In this document: positions 8,783 through 17,948 of the stretch, piece by piece
Position numbering within the stretch: the stretch's first letter is position 1
Layout of the letters: the number at the start of each line of letters is the position of its first letter
Notes under the pieces: generated by a model
What the model was told of the DNA's origin: nothing
The model's database searches: none
The model's input: only the letters and a program-made list of their open reading frames with translations
NCBI GenBank assembly: GCA_902599575.1
Contig: CACKFS010000002.1
Coordinates: forward strand, 1-64,000
Source of the DNA: an uncultured Pelagibacteraceae bacterium
GTDB taxonomy: Bacteria; Pseudomonadota; Alphaproteobacteria; Pelagibacterales; Pelagibacteraceae
Length of the DNA: 64,000 bases
Direction of reading: 5' to 3'
Made by a program: the position numbers and the translations under genes

Positions 8783-10093
8783 CTACGCTACAAGAAAACT
8801 TATTACACTTAAAACTGCAATTAACCAAATAGCAGGAGAAGTGTTAGATATTTTTCCAGTAAATATTTTAATCAAAGCATAAGATATAAAGGCTAAAGCA
8901 ATTCCATTACTAATACTATAAGTAAGTGGCATTGTTATCATTGCTACAATTGAGGGAGCAGATTCTGCTATATCATTCCACTCAATATCCGTAATGTTTC
9001 TTACAAAAAGAACAGCAACATATAGAAGTGCAGCCCCATCGATTTCCTTCGGCAAACTTGTTGCAAGAGGAGAAAAGAATAAGCATGATAAAAACAAGAT
9101 TCCAATTACTAAAGAGGTCATACCTGTTCTTCCACCCGCTTTAACACCAGCACCTGACTCTACATAACTTGTTACAGTTGTTGTGCCCATCATAGCACCA
9201 GCAACTGTAGCAACACTGTCAGACATCATGGCTTTATTTATATCTGTAACTCTACCTTTGCTATCTACTTTTCCGGCAACATTAGCAACAGATGTTAATG
9301 TTCCTGCAGTATCAAAAAAATCAATAAATAATAATGTAAAGACCACAGTTGACATACTTGCTGATAACGCCGCTTTTAAATCAAAATCAAACAAATATGT
9401 CATTGGAGGAGGTGAGCTTACTACTCCATTAAATTTTGCTAAGCCCGTTACCCATGCAATTACACTAAAAGCAATTATTCCAATTATAATATTTCCTTTA
9501 ACTTTAAGTTTCTCAAGAACAACCATAGCAACAAAAGCCAAGCACCCTAATAGCACTAAAGGATTTTTTAAATCACCGAGAGTTACTAAAGTAACTGGAT
9601 GATCTCCAACAACTCCCATAATTTCCAATCCTATTATGGCTAAAAACAATCCTATACCTGCTCCAATTCCTAATTTTAAACTTTTTGGAATTGAGTTTAT
9701 TAACCATGCTCTTAAAGGTGTAAGAGAAATAATTAAAAATAATATTCCAGCTACTAGAACTGCACCTAAAGCAGCTTGTGGAGTGTAACCCATACCCGCA
9801 ACTACACCAAAAGCTACAAAAGCATTTATTCCCATGCCTGGAGCAAGTCCTATTGGCCAAGTTTTTCCATAAAAAGCCATTATGAAACAAGCAAGAGCGG
9901 TTGCTAAAATTGTGGCTGTAAATACTGCACCAAAATCAAAAAAACCTTTTTCAGGTCCAGCGAATTCTCCCGATAAAATAAAAGGGTTTAGGAACATTAT
10001 ATAGGCCATTGTTAAAAATGTAGTTACACCCGCAATAACCTCAGTTCTAAAATTTGTTTTATGTTTTTTGTATTCGAAATATTTGTCTAGCAT
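8783..10093 (-). CDS. NCS2/AzgA-family purine (adenine/guanine/hypoxanthine) permease
   Basis: Cytoplasmic-membrane purine:proton symporter of 436 residues with 12-14 helices. AzgA signatures are visible: RTEVIAGVTTFLTMAYIMFLNP near the N-terminus, GLAPGMGINAFVAF, and TSYVESGAGVKAGGRTGMTSL in the second half. The start is supported by a strong AGGAGG-like site (cctcc on the plus strand just upstream of the ATG). No purine riboswitch was recognised in the 107-base leader region 10094-10200. The convergent phosphoribosyltransferase suggests a purine salvage role. Confidence 0.93.
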   Translation of the reverse strand: MLDKYFEYKKHKTNFRTEVIAGVTTFLTMAYIMFLNPFILSGEFAGPEKGFFDFGAVFTATILATALACFIMAFYGKTWPIGLAPGMGINAFVAFGVVAGMGYTPQAALGAVLVAGILFLIISLTPLRAWLINSIPKSLKLGIGAGIGLFLAIIGLEIMGVVGDHPVTLVTLGDLKNPLVLLGCLAFVAMVVLEKLKVKGNIIIGIIAFSVIAWVTGLAKFNGVVSSPPPMTYLFDFDLKAALSASMSTVVFTLLFIDFFDTAGTLTSVANVAGKVDSKGRVTDINKAMMSDSVATVAGAMMGTTTVTSYVESGAGVKAGGRTGMTSLVIGILFLSCLFFSPLATSLPKEIDGAALLYVAVLFVRNITDIEWNDIAESAPSIVAMITMPLTYSISNGIALAFISYALIKIFTGKISNTSPAIWLIAVLSVISFLVA

Positions 10094-10218
10094 AATTCCT
10101 CCCGATAAAAAAAAATTATCAGATTAATAAAATAATTCCTTAATAAAATATTCTTTATTCACAATATTCAACTATAAGTTTATTTTTAATAATTTCTTCT
10201 ATGCTAATATTCAATCTA

Positions 10219-10530
10219 ATGAAAAAAATAATTAATATATTTTTGATTTTGTCATTTGTTTCATTATCGTCCTGTAAAACGGTACAGAATAAAGCTGATG
10301 AAGTTATTCAAAAAGAAGATAAGTATTTAATGAAATTTCTAAACAAAAAAAAAGATTTGTTGATTGCAGAATTTGGATACCCAGATTTAACAATGCCAAA
10401 TGATGGAGAACCACCTGGTTCAGGAAAAATTATATATATTTCAAAAAAATACGGGATTAAATGTCAAAGAAGTTTTGAAATTGATGAAAGTGATTTTGTT
10501 GTAGGTTATTCATCAAAAGGATGTTTTTAA
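10219..10530 (+). CDS. Small lipoprotein, unknown function
   Basis: Protein of 103 residues with a signal peptide (KKIINIFLILSFVSL) and a clear lipobox LSSC (Cys19). I start it at the ATG that places the lysines next to the hydrophobic core; an upstream ATG at 10201 would add six residues. The mature part contains a coiled N-terminal stretch and the segment EFGYPDLTMPNDG, reminiscent of small alphaproteobacterial lipoproteins of unknown role. Followed by a perfect terminator hairpin. Function not recognised. Confidence 0.75.
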   Translation: MKKIINIFLILSFVSLSSCKTVQNKADEVIQKEDKYLMKFLNKKKDLLIAEFGYPDLTMPNDGEPPGSGKIIYISKKYGIKCQRSFEIDESDFVVGYSSKGCF

Positions 10531-10553
10531 CTTGTGGGGCTTTACCCCACAAG
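10531..10553. terminator. Perfect 9-bp terminator hairpin, convergent genes
   Basis: CTTGTGGGG (10531-10539), loop CTTTA, CCCCACAAG (10545-10553). The stem is perfect and begins the base after the lipoprotein stop codon. The other side is 11 bases from the end of the minus-strand hsp20 gene. There is no T tract after it on the plus strand. On the minus strand it could also end the hsp20 transcript. Confidence 0.8.
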
Positions 10554-10564
10554 CAAGGTTTAGT

Positions 10565-11011
10565 TTATTTAATTTGAATTAACTTCTTTTTCTTAAAGTC
10601 TGGAACTATTCTTTCACATTCAATAGTTAAAAGCCCGTCTTTCAAATTAGCTTCACCAACTTTTACGTCTTCAGCAATTTTAAATGATCTAGTAAATTGT
10701 CTTTGAGATATTCCTTTGTGTATAATCTCTCCATTTTCGACAGTGTTATCAGATTTTTCAACTTGCTTGGTTCTTACAGTTAAAAGATTGTCTTCATATT
10801 CTACTTCAACATCTTTTTTGTTAAATCCCGCAAGAGCTACCTCAATTGAGTATCTGTCTTTACCAGTTTTCCTAATGTTATATGGTGGATAATTTGACTG
10901 AGTTGTCAAACTTCCATTCCCTAACATGTTTTCAAATTGCTCAAACATATCATCAAAACCAACAGAAAATGGTCTTAATGAATTAAAGATTGATAGATCC
11001 TTACTTGTCAT
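10565..11011 (-). CDS. Small heat-shock protein Hsp20 (IbpA-like)
   Basis: ATP-independent holdase of 148 residues that binds unfolding proteins. The alpha-crystallin domain runs from about residue 40 to 135, with IEVALAGFNKKDVEVEYEDN and GISQRQFTRSFKIAEDVKV typical of IbpA-type proteins. I start it at MTSKDLSIFNS because an ideal AGGAGG ribosome binding site lies just before that ATG; an upstream ATG at 11059 in the same frame has none. A heat-shock-type promoter lies 57 bases upstream. Single-gene transcript between a terminator and its own promoter. Confidence 0.93.
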   Translation of the reverse strand: MTSKDLSIFNSLRPFSVGFDDMFEQFENMLGNGSLTTQSNYPPYNIRKTGKDRYSIEVALAGFNKKDVEVEYEDNLLTVRTKQVEKSDNTVENGEIIHKGISQRQFTRSFKIAEDVKVGEANLKDGLLTIECERIVPDFKKKKLIQIK

Positions 11012-11067
11012 TTTTCCTCCTTTGTTAGCAAGGTTATTTAGTGTCCCATTAGGCAACACCTAAAGTT

Positions 11068-11094
11068 ATATGGTATCTATTTTAAAATTTTCAA
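11068..11094 (-). promoter_or_regulatory. Candidate sigma-32-type heat-shock promoter for hsp20
   Basis: On the minus strand TTGAAA (11089-11094) is followed after 15 bases by CCATAT (11068-11073). This matches the sigma-32 pattern (TTGAAA, 13-16 bases, CCCATNT) better than a sigma-70 promoter. It would give a leader of about 50 bases before the hsp20 ATG. Seen by eye only; no other heat-shock gene is in the window for comparison. Confidence 0.5.
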
Positions 11095-11105
11095 TATGTA
11101 ATTTT

Positions 11106-12029
11106 TTATTTATTTTGCTGTAATGCTTTAACATGCTCGTCAGCACTTTCTGCTAGAGCGTTTAAATCATAACCACCTTCTAAGATTGAAACTACTTTTC
11201 TATTATTATACTTATTTGTTGCAAGAAGTGTTCTTCTCGTAATTTCATAAAAATCTTTCGATTTTAATTTAAATTGTGCAAGAGGGTCATCCTGGTGTGC
11301 ATCGAAACCTGCCGAAAAAATTAAAAACTCAGGTTTAAATTCATCTAACTTTTTTAACACATGATTATATGCATCAAAGTAATTTTCAGAAGATGTGCCA
11401 GCTGGCAAAGGTATATTGAATATGTTATTAAACTTGCCCTTCTCATTCTCAGATCCAGTTCCAGGATAAAAAGGATACTGATGAGTTGATATATATAAAA
11501 CTTTTTTATTATCGTAAAAAATGTCTTGGGTGCCATTACCATGATGAACATCAAAATCTATGATACATACTTTATTGTAATTATATTTTTCAATTAAATA
11601 TTGAGCCCCTATTGCTGCATTATTAAAAATACAAAAACCCATGGCTTTATTTTTTTCACAGTGATGCCCAGGAGGCCTTATAGCACAAAATACATTATTA
11701 AATTTTTTACTCTCTACACCATCTATTGCTTTAATTATAGAGCCAACTGCGTCGTATGTTGCCTTCTTACTTCCGGGAGATATAACTGTGTCTCCATCTA
11801 AAAATTTTAAACCGCTAGACGGAAATGAATTTTGTATGCTATCAACATAATCAGACCCATGAACTTTTTTTAATATTTTTAGGTCAAACTTTTCTGACTT
11901 AACCCATAATAGATTTTTCCTCTTTTTTAATCTCCTAACAACTGCCGAAACTCTTTTTGGTTGTTCTGGATGACCATCACCAGTAATGTGATCCTCTGAT
12001 GTATCGGATGTTACTATTGCAGTACTCAC
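11106..12029 (-). CDS. Histone deacetylase superfamily protein (AcuC/HDAC-like)
   Basis: Zinc-dependent amidohydrolase of the class II HDAC-like family, 307 residues. Active-site motifs: RPPGHHCEKNKAMGFC (tandem His and substrate loop), DFDVHHGNGTQDIFY (zinc Asp/His) and FSAGFDAHQDDPL (third zinc ligand). Bacterial members deacylate small acetylated amines or proteins; the substrate here is unknown. Its start overlaps dapE by 4 bases, so it is probably the last gene of the rpmH-to-dapE minus-strand series. Confidence 0.88.
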   Translation of the reverse strand: MSTAIVTSDTSEDHITGDGHPEQPKRVSAVVRRLKKRKNLLWVKSEKFDLKILKKVHGSDYVDSIQNSFPSSGLKFLDGDTVISPGSKKATYDAVGSIIKAIDGVESKKFNNVFCAIRPPGHHCEKNKAMGFCIFNNAAIGAQYLIEKYNYNKVCIIDFDVHHGNGTQDIFYDNKKVLYISTHQYPFYPGTGSENEKGKFNNIFNIPLPAGTSSENYFDAYNHVLKKLDEFKPEFLIFSAGFDAHQDDPLAQFKLKSKDFYEITRRTLLATNKYNNRKVVSILEGGYDLNALAESADEHVKALQQNK

Positions 12030-13183
12030 TTAAAGTATTCTTCTAATATTTCTGCATAAATTTTAGTTAAATTTTTTAAATCTTTTAAGGACACTGCCTC
12101 ATCTATTTTATGCATAGTTTTGCCAACTAAACCAAACTCAAGGCAAGGTGATATCTTTCTTATAAATCTTGCATCAGATGTACCACCCGATGTTGATAGT
12201 TTCGGTTTAATTTTCGTATTTTTTTTAATAATATTCTGAATTTTATAAACAAAACTACTCGGTTCACATAAAAATGCCTCTCCAGATACTTTATATTCAA
12301 TTTCATATCTAGATTTTTTCTTCCCACATATCTTTGAAAAAATGGTATTTAGTTTTTTCTTTAAAGATTTTGATGTATGTTTATTGTTAAATCGTATATT
12401 AAATATGGCCTTCGCAGAACCAGGAATAATATTATCTATATTGTTATTTATATTTATACTTGTAACTTCTAAATTAGTTGGCTGAAAATTCTTTGTACCA
12501 CTATCAAATTTTATATCTTTTAATTTCTTTAAAATTTCTACTATAGTTGTAGATGGATTATTGGCTCGGTGTGGGTATGCAACATGCCCTTGAACACCAT
12601 TAATAACTAACTTTCCAGTTAAACTACCCCTTCTACCAATTTTAACCATTTCACCTAATTTATTAGGATTGGTTGGTTCCCCAACTAAACAAAAATTTAT
12701 TTTTTCTTTTTTCTTTTTTAAATAATCTACTAGCTTTTTTGTTCCATTAATCGCATCGCCTTCTTCATCCCCTGTAATCAAAAAGCTTATTGAACCTTTT
12801 AAATTTTTATTTTTTGTCAAAAAAATACTTACAGCAGATACAAAAGCTGCAATTGAACTTTTCATATCATTAGCGCCCCTGCCAATTAGATGACCATTTT
12901 TAACTTTTGGTTTAAATGGGTTCACAGTCCAGTCATTTAAATTACCTGGAGGCACAACATCCAAATGTCCAGCATAACAAAAATTTGAACCTTTATTTCC
13001 TAATCTTGCATACAAATTTTTTACGGGTTTATGTGTTTTATCTTTAAAGGTAATTATCTTAGTTTTGAAACCTAATTTAGTTAATTTTTTTTCAAGAAAA
13101 CTCATCACCCCTGCGTCTATAGGTGTAATAGATGGAAATCTAATTAGCTCTTTAGCTAACTCAAGCTCATTTATTTTTTGCAT
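12026..13183 (-). CDS. dapE: Succinyl-diaminopimelate desuccinylase
   Basis: Di-zinc M20 enzyme (385 residues) that hydrolyses N-succinyl-LL-diaminopimelate in the succinylase route to lysine and peptidoglycan. Zinc ligands are visible in YAGHLDVVPPG, GRGANDMKSS and TGDEEGDAINGT (catalytic Glu-Glu), and GTSDARF near the C-terminus marks DapE rather than ArgE. The lid domain lies between. It follows dapD by two bases, so the two consecutive pathway steps are translated from one message. Confidence 0.95.
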   Translation of the reverse strand: MQKINELELAKELIRFPSITPIDAGVMSFLEKKLTKLGFKTKIITFKDKTHKPVKNLYARLGNKGSNFCYAGHLDVVPPGNLNDWTVNPFKPKVKNGHLIGRGANDMKSSIAAFVSAVSIFLTKNKNLKGSISFLITGDEEGDAINGTKKLVDYLKKKKEKINFCLVGEPTNPNKLGEMVKIGRRGSLTGKLVINGVQGHVAYPHRANNPSTTIVEILKKLKDIKFDSGTKNFQPTNLEVTSININNNIDNIIPGSAKAIFNIRFNNKHTSKSLKKKLNTIFSKICGKKKSRYEIEYKVSGEAFLCEPSSFVYKIQNIIKKNTKIKPKLSTSGGTSDARFIRKISPCLEFGLVGKTMHKIDEAVSLKDLKNLTKIYAEILEEYFK

Positions 13184-13185
13184 TT

Positions 13186-14013
13186 TTATTCTCTTAAAAG
13201 ATCGTTTACCGAAGTTTTAGATCTTGTTTTTTCATCAACTTGTTTAATTATTACTGCGCAGTATAGCGATGCAGCTGATGAATTATTTTTATCTGGTAAA
13301 GTTCCTGGTACAACAACTGAGTAAGGAGGTATTTTACCATAAGATATTTTTCCTGACTTCCGATCTACAATTTTAGTTGATTGACCAATGTACATTCCCA
13401 TGCTCAAAACCGATCCTTCACCAACGATCACTCCTTCAACTACTTCGGACATTGCACCTAAAAAAACGTTATCTTCAATAATTGTAGGCAATGCTTGAGC
13501 CGGTTCCAAAACCCCACCAACGCCAGACCCTGCGGATATATGACAATTTTTTCCAATTTGACAACAACTGCCAGCTCTTGCAAAGGTGTCTATCATCGTG
13601 CCTTCATCAATGTATGCACCTATGTTTACATAGCAAGGCATTAATACAGCATTTTTACCGACGAAAGATCCTTTTCTAACTGGAGAATTAGGAACCATTC
13701 TAAAGCCAGCTTTTTCATGATCTTCTTTAGACCATCCAGCAGTTTTACCTTTTAACAAATGAGCTTTGTCATACCAACTACTATAAGGACCATTTAAATT
13801 TTCCATTGGATATATTCTAAAACTAAGCATTATTGCTTTCTTAATGTGTTGGTGAGCAATCCATTGACCATTAATTTTTTCAGCGGCTCTAACTTTTCCA
13901 CTATCCAAGTCCGCAATTATTTGATTAATTGCATCTTTAAGCTTTGGATCTGAGCTAGGACTAATTTGATCCTTAATTTCCCAGGAATCGTTAATAATTT
14001 TTTTTAAAGACAT
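13186..14013 (-). CDS. dapD: Tetrahydrodipicolinate N-succinyltransferase
   Basis: Trimeric left-handed beta-helix acyltransferase (275 residues) that succinylates tetrahydrodipicolinate with succinyl-CoA. The C-terminal half shows hexapeptide repeats (NAVLMPCYVNIGAYIDEG, QIGKNCHISAGSGVGGV), and the N-terminal substrate domain includes the KAAEKINGQW-like segment common to the family. It is two bases upstream of dapE and three bases downstream of the HAD nucleotidase gene in the same direction. Confidence 0.96.
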   Translation of the reverse strand: MSLKKIINDSWEIKDQISPSSDPKLKDAINQIIADLDSGKVRAAEKINGQWIAHQHIKKAIMLSFRIYPMENLNGPYSSWYDKAHLLKGKTAGWSKEDHEKAGFRMVPNSPVRKGSFVGKNAVLMPCYVNIGAYIDEGTMIDTFARAGSCCQIGKNCHISAGSGVGGVLEPAQALPTIIEDNVFLGAMSEVVEGVIVGEGSVLSMGMYIGQSTKIVDRKSGKISYGKIPPYSVVVPGTLPDKNNSSAASLYCAVIIKQVDEKTRSKTSVNDLLRE

Positions 14014-14016
14014 AAT

Positions 14017-14709
14017 TTACTTGTTTTTTAATAGCCTTATTTCTTTAAGAAATAAAGACAGATTTTCTATTTTATGAGAAATATAATCTTTATTAGAGTC
14101 TATCTTGCCAAAATGCTCATCATTAATTAGCCAAACTGTATAACATCCTCTTTCGTGACCAATACCTAAATTTTTTGCAATATCTTCAATATAGATCGTT
14201 TCTTTTGGATTTATCTTAAATTTATTGAGCATTAGATCAAATGTCTTTGCCTCAGGTTTTGGGACATATCCAGCGTCTTGAATATCGAACACTTTATCTC
14301 TCCCAAAAAGATCATACACTCCAAGATGTGATAATATGTTTTCAGCGTGTTCAGCACTCCCGTTAGTGAAAATAAACTTCTCCATATCTAAATTAATTAA
14401 TTCATCTCTCATAATTTTATCTTCTTTCATAAAAGAGAGATCGATTGTGTGAACATATTTCAAAAATTCTTGAGGTGGTATGTCATGATGTATCATCAGC
14501 CCATTTAAACTTGTGTTATACTTATAAAAATAATCAGTTTGTAATTTTTTAGCTTCATCTCGATTTATTTTAAGTCTTTCAGAAATAAATTGTGTCATAC
14601 GATAAGATACTTGACCAAATACTTTTTCTAACGAATAATTGTTATGTTTTCCATAACATACCCCATCAAGATCTAACAATAGATATTTCATTTTTTTTAA
14701 ATCTTTCAT
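14017..14709 (-). CDS. HAD-superfamily pyrimidine 5'-nucleotidase-like phosphatase
   Basis: HAD hydrolase of 230 residues, close to the SDT1/YjjG group that dephosphorylates pyrimidine nucleotides. HAD motifs are DLDGVCY (nucleophile Asp13 and Asp15), FTNGS (motif II) and KPEAKTFDL plus IEDIAKNLG (motifs III and IV). Motif I reads DLDGV rather than the DLDNT usual in this subgroup, which may alter substrate choice. Position between argB and dapD is common in alphaproteobacteria; the start overlaps argB by 4 bases. Confidence 0.82.
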   Translation of the reverse strand: MKDLKKMKYLLLDLDGVCYGKHNNYSLEKVFGQVSYRMTQFISERLKINRDEAKKLQTDYFYKYNTSLNGLMIHHDIPPQEFLKYVHTIDLSFMKEDKIMRDELINLDMEKFIFTNGSAEHAENILSHLGVYDLFGRDKVFDIQDAGYVPKPEAKTFDLMLNKFKINPKETIYIEDIAKNLGIGHERGCYTVWLINDEHFGKIDSNKDYISHKIENLSLFLKEIRLLKNK

Positions 14710-15554
14710 TTTCTAATTAAAGTTCCTGATCCTTTATCTGAAAAAATTTCAAATAATATTGAATGTTTTTTTCTACCATCAATTATCGCAACAGCAGTTA
14801 CCCCATTATTAATAGCGTCTAAACATGTATTTATCTTTGGTATCATTCCTTCAGTTATTGTTTCATCTTCGATCATCTCCAAAATTTTGGAAGAGGAAAC
14901 TTCTTGTATTAGCTTTTTATTTTTATCTAAAACTCCCTCTACATTTGTCATTAAAAGCAATCTTCTTGATTTGAGCGATTTTGCTATTGCCCCTGCAGCA
15001 GTGTCCCCGTTTATATTATAAGTTTGCAGATCTTTTCCTAATCCTAAAGGAGAAATTACAGGAATTAAATTTTCATTTAATATCTTATTAATGATATCAG
15101 AATCAATTTTTTTGGGCACACCTACAAAGCCCAATTCACTCGACTCTGGATCAACATGAATAACATTGTTATTTTTTGTATTAATTGAAACTCCTTTTGT
15201 CCCTTTTTCTTCTAATGATTTAACAATGTCATTATTAAAATCTATAAGAACATTTTCTACAATATTTATTATTTTTTTGTTGGTCACTCTTAAACCTCTT
15301 ATAAACTTTGATTTGATGTTTGATTTATCTAATTCTCTTTTTATTCTAGGACCTCCACCATGCACAACAATAATAGAAAGCCCTAACTTATTTAATATTT
15401 TTAAATCAGATATAAAATTATTAAAAATTTCTCTGTCAATAAATACGTTACCACCGTATTTTATTACTATTAATTCATTTTTATATTTCTGAACGTATTT
15501 GTGAACTTCATCAATAGGAGGACCATCTTTAGGTAAAATTTTTTCTATTTCCAT
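14706..15554 (-). CDS. argB: Acetylglutamate kinase
   Basis: Amino-acid kinase (282 residues) that phosphorylates N-acetylglutamate, the second step of arginine synthesis. Motifs: IVIKYGGNVF (ATP phosphate loop), VVHGGGPRI (substrate loop) and NINGDTAAGAIAKSL. The other visible arginine genes are argD-argF and argJ elsewhere in the window. The gene starts one base after yidC ends and overlaps the nucleotidase gene by 4 bases. The intervening engB gene seen in many relatives between yidC and argB is absent here. Confidence 0.95.
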   Translation of the reverse strand: MEIEKILPKDGPPIDEVHKYVQKYKNELIVIKYGGNVFIDREIFNNFISDLKILNKLGLSIIVVHGGGPRIKRELDKSNIKSKFIRGLRVTNKKIINIVENVLIDFNNDIVKSLEEKGTKGVSINTKNNNVIHVDPESSELGFVGVPKKIDSDIINKILNENLIPVISPLGLGKDLQTYNINGDTAAGAIAKSLKSRRLLLMTNVEGVLDKNKKLIQEVSSSKILEMIEDETITEGMIPKINTCLDAINNGVTAVAIIDGRKKHSILFEIFSDKGSGTLIRK

Positions 15555-17231
15555 TTAAGAGGCGGTTTTAACAGTAGTTCTTTTCATAATTACATACTGT
15601 TGGGCCATAGTAAGAATATTGTTTGCGGTCCAATACAGCACAAGTCCAGATGGAAAAGGAGCTAAAATTATTGTTAAAAATAATGGAAAGAACATAAAAA
15701 TTTTTTTTTGTATCTCGTCCTGAGGGGCTGGATTTAGTTTCTGCTGCAGCCACATTGTGAAACCCATCATTACAGGAAGAGCCCCAATAATCATGAAAGA
15801 TGGTGGATCCCATGGTATTAGGCCAAATAAATTAAAAATTGAAGTTGGGTCCTTTTCAGACAAATCTTTTATCCATCCAAAAAATGGCTGATGTCTCATT
15901 TCAATTGTTACAAATAACATTTTGTAAATTGCAAAGAAGAAGGGTATAGAAATCAAAATTGGCAAACAGCCTGATACTGGGTTAATGCCTTCTTTCTTGT
16001 ATAGTTGCATCATTGCTTGTTGTAATTTCATTTTATCGTCTTTGTGAATTTCTTTTAAACGAGCCATCTCAGGTTGAACTAACTTCATACGGCTCATTGA
16101 TTTAAAGGCATAATTGTTTAATGGAAAAAATGCTAATCTTAAACAGACAGTTATTAGTATAATTGCAATTCCATAATTACCTGCGAGTTTAAAGAAATAA
16201 TCATTTAAAAAAAATAGAGGTTTAACTATCCAATAAAACCAACCCCAATCAATTACAAGATCAAACTTTTTAAGACCTAAGCTTTCATTATAACTATCAA
16301 TAACATTTACTTCTTTTGCTGCGACAACCACATTAACAATATTGCTAATTTGGGCATTAGGTTTAGAATCGTATGAGTCTGTTTCTATGTAGTTTACTTT
16401 GAATTTTTGATTATATTCAAAGTCAGCTCTAAATTTTTTATTTTTTTGAGGAATTATACTTGTTAGCCAATATTTATCAGTTATTCCTAAAAAACCATTA
16501 TTAGCATTTTTTGAGTATTTTTTGTCTAAGATATCTTTGTAATCTTTTTCGATCAGTTGATCATCTAAAACTCCAAGAGGTCCCTCATGTAAAATAAAAA
16601 AGTCTATAATCTCTGGAATTTTAGTTCTAATAATTTGTGCGTATGGGTAAAAACTATAAATCTTATCTGAACTATTCTTAATTTTTTGTTCAATGGTGAA
16701 TAAATATTGATTGTCAATTTTTATAATCTTCTCAAAAGTTAATCCCTGATTATTTTTCCAAATAAGAGTCACATCATCATTTGGCGTAAGTTTTGAATTA
16801 CCTTCAATTTTCCAAATTGTTTCATTATTAGGAATATCTATATTTTTATTGTTAGATGCCCAACCAGACTCAATATAATAACCATTTGAAGTTGATTTGG
16901 GATTTAATAAAGTTACGAATTGATCAGATTCAAGTTGAGTTCTATATTTTTTGAAAATTAAATCATCTATTGTTGCACCCTTTAATGAAATTGAGCCCTT
17001 AATACTCTCATTTTCGAAATAAAATCTATCATCTAATTTTAATGCTTCTTCTCTAGAGAGATTGGTAATTTTTTCAGTAGTGTCTATATTTGGAGCGTCA
17101 TTACTATTAACAATTTTTTCTTTTTCTTTTCTTTTTTTTATTTCTTCCGGCGATGGTTGAAAAAATAAGCTCCACATTACTATGATAGCTAAACTAAGCG
17201 ATATAGCGGCTATTATATTTTTTGTATCCAT
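15555..17231 (-). CDS. yidC: Membrane protein insertase YidC
   Basis: Insertase/chaperone for inner-membrane proteins, 558 residues. Domains: N-terminal helix (about 6-25), a charged linker with KKRKEKEK, a large periplasmic beta domain, then five C-terminal helices with GNYGIAIILITVCLRLAFFPL and the KEGINPVSGCLPILISIPFF region that holds the hydrophilic groove. It is the Gram-negative (long) form. Located two bases after yidD in the rpmH-rnpA-yidD-yidC operon, the standard arrangement. Confidence 0.97.
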   Translation of the reverse strand: MDTKNIIAAISLSLAIIVMWSLFFQPSPEEIKKRKEKEKIVNSNDAPNIDTTEKITNLSREEALKLDDRFYFENESIKGSISLKGATIDDLIFKKYRTQLESDQFVTLLNPKSTSNGYYIESGWASNNKNIDIPNNETIWKIEGNSKLTPNDDVTLIWKNNQGLTFEKIIKIDNQYLFTIEQKIKNSSDKIYSFYPYAQIIRTKIPEIIDFFILHEGPLGVLDDQLIEKDYKDILDKKYSKNANNGFLGITDKYWLTSIIPQKNKKFRADFEYNQKFKVNYIETDSYDSKPNAQISNIVNVVVAAKEVNVIDSYNESLGLKKFDLVIDWGWFYWIVKPLFFLNDYFFKLAGNYGIAIILITVCLRLAFFPLNNYAFKSMSRMKLVQPEMARLKEIHKDDKMKLQQAMMQLYKKEGINPVSGCLPILISIPFFFAIYKMLFVTIEMRHQPFFGWIKDLSEKDPTSIFNLFGLIPWDPPSFMIIGALPVMMGFTMWLQQKLNPAPQDEIQKKIFMFFPLFLTIILAPFPSGLVLYWTANNILTMAQQYVIMKRTTVKTAS

Positions 17232-17233
17232 AA

Positions 17234-17476
17234 TTATTTTTTATTTTTTAAAGGCCTATAACCCTCTCCTCCACCTAAAAATTTAATTGGGTGGCAAGTT
17301 ATTAGTCTTAGAAACCCTTTAATAGATCCTTTCAAAGGTCCATAAGTTTTTAAACAATCAATAAAGTAATCCGAACAAGATGGAAAATATCTACAGTTAT
17401 TTCCTAGTATCGGAGAAATTAGATATTGATATAATTTAATAAATTTTATTAGTGTTATATTAATAAATTTAATCAT
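17234..17476 (-). CDS. yidD: Membrane protein insertion efficiency factor YidD
   Basis: Small protein of 80 residues that assists YidC. The family core is obvious: YQYLISPILGNNCRYFPSC SDYF with conserved cysteines, then HP and GGGEGYRPL near the C-terminus. An amphipathic N-terminal helix probably binds the membrane. Its start overlaps rnpA by 4 bases. Confidence 0.95.
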   Translation of the reverse strand: MIKFINITLIKFIKLYQYLISPILGNNCRYFPSCSDYFIDCLKTYGPLKGSIKGFLRLITCHPIKFLGGGEGYRPLKNKK

Positions 17477-17814
17477 AAAATTTTTTTAAAATTTAGAAGC
17501 ATTGTTTCTTTAATATCACTGTACTTACTATCTAAAACATTTTTTTTAGCAATAATTAAGTATGAATATTTTAAATTTATTTTTGTAGTTTTTAGAATAT
17601 AATTAATTATATTTTTTAATCTTCTTTTAATTTTGTTTCTTTGAAATGCTCTTCCAAGTTTTCTTTTAGTAATAATACTTAAATTTAATCTATTGTTGTT
17701 TTTATTTGTCAATTTTTTAAAAAAAATTGTAGAATAATGATTATTTATTTTCTTACCAGATAAAATTTTTTTGAAATCTTCATTTTTAGAAAGACTTAAA
17801 ATTTTAATACCCAT
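17473..17814 (-). CDS. rnpA: Ribonuclease P protein component
   Basis: Protein subunit of RNase P, 113 residues, which helps the catalytic RNA bind the 5' leaders of precursor tRNAs. The conserved basic RNR helix is present as AFQRNKIKRRLKN (about 55-67), within the ribosomal S5-like fold. Start codon shares bases with the rpmH stop (TAATG), implying coupled translation. The sequence is very Lys/Asn rich, as expected from base composition. Confidence 0.93.
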   Translation of the reverse strand: MGIKILSLSKNEDFKKILSGKKINNHYSTIFFKKLTNKNNNRLNLSIITKRKLGRAFQRNKIKRRLKNIINYILKTTKINLKYSYLIIAKKNVLDSKYSDIKETMLLNFKKIL

Positions 17815-17948
17815 TATACGGTTAGTTTTTTTCTACCCTTTTTCCTTCTTCTTGATAGTAGTTTTCTACCACCTTTTGTTTTCATTTTAGATCTGAAACC
17901 GTGACGCCTTTTTCTAACAAGTCTGCTTGGTTGATATGTTCTTTTCAT
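17814..17948 (-). CDS. rpmH: 50S ribosomal protein L34
   Basis: Encodes 44 residues starting [18 protein letters not shown] and ending GRKKLTV, an unmistakable L34. The stop TAA overlaps the rnpA ATG by one base (TAATG). It is the first gene of the rpmH-rnpA-yidD-yidC operon. No DnaA-box cluster was seen in the 85-base divergent spacer (17949-18033), so there is no sign of an origin here. Confidence 0.97.
   Translation of the reverse strand: MKRTYQPSRLVRKRRHGFRSKMKTKGGRKLLSRRRKKGRKKLTV

Noticed and set aside
8679-8882. 67-codon plus-strand frame spanning the phosphoribosyltransferase end, terminator and permease end
   Set aside because: Runs through a terminator hairpin and two genes in other frames.
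9183-9602. 139-codon plus-strand frame inside the purine permease gene
   Set aside because: Opposite strand of a canonical AzgA permease; composition follows that gene.
10094-10200. Purine riboswitch upstream of the permease gene
   Set aside because: No conserved three-way-junction core; only an AGGAGG site and AT-rich leader are visible.
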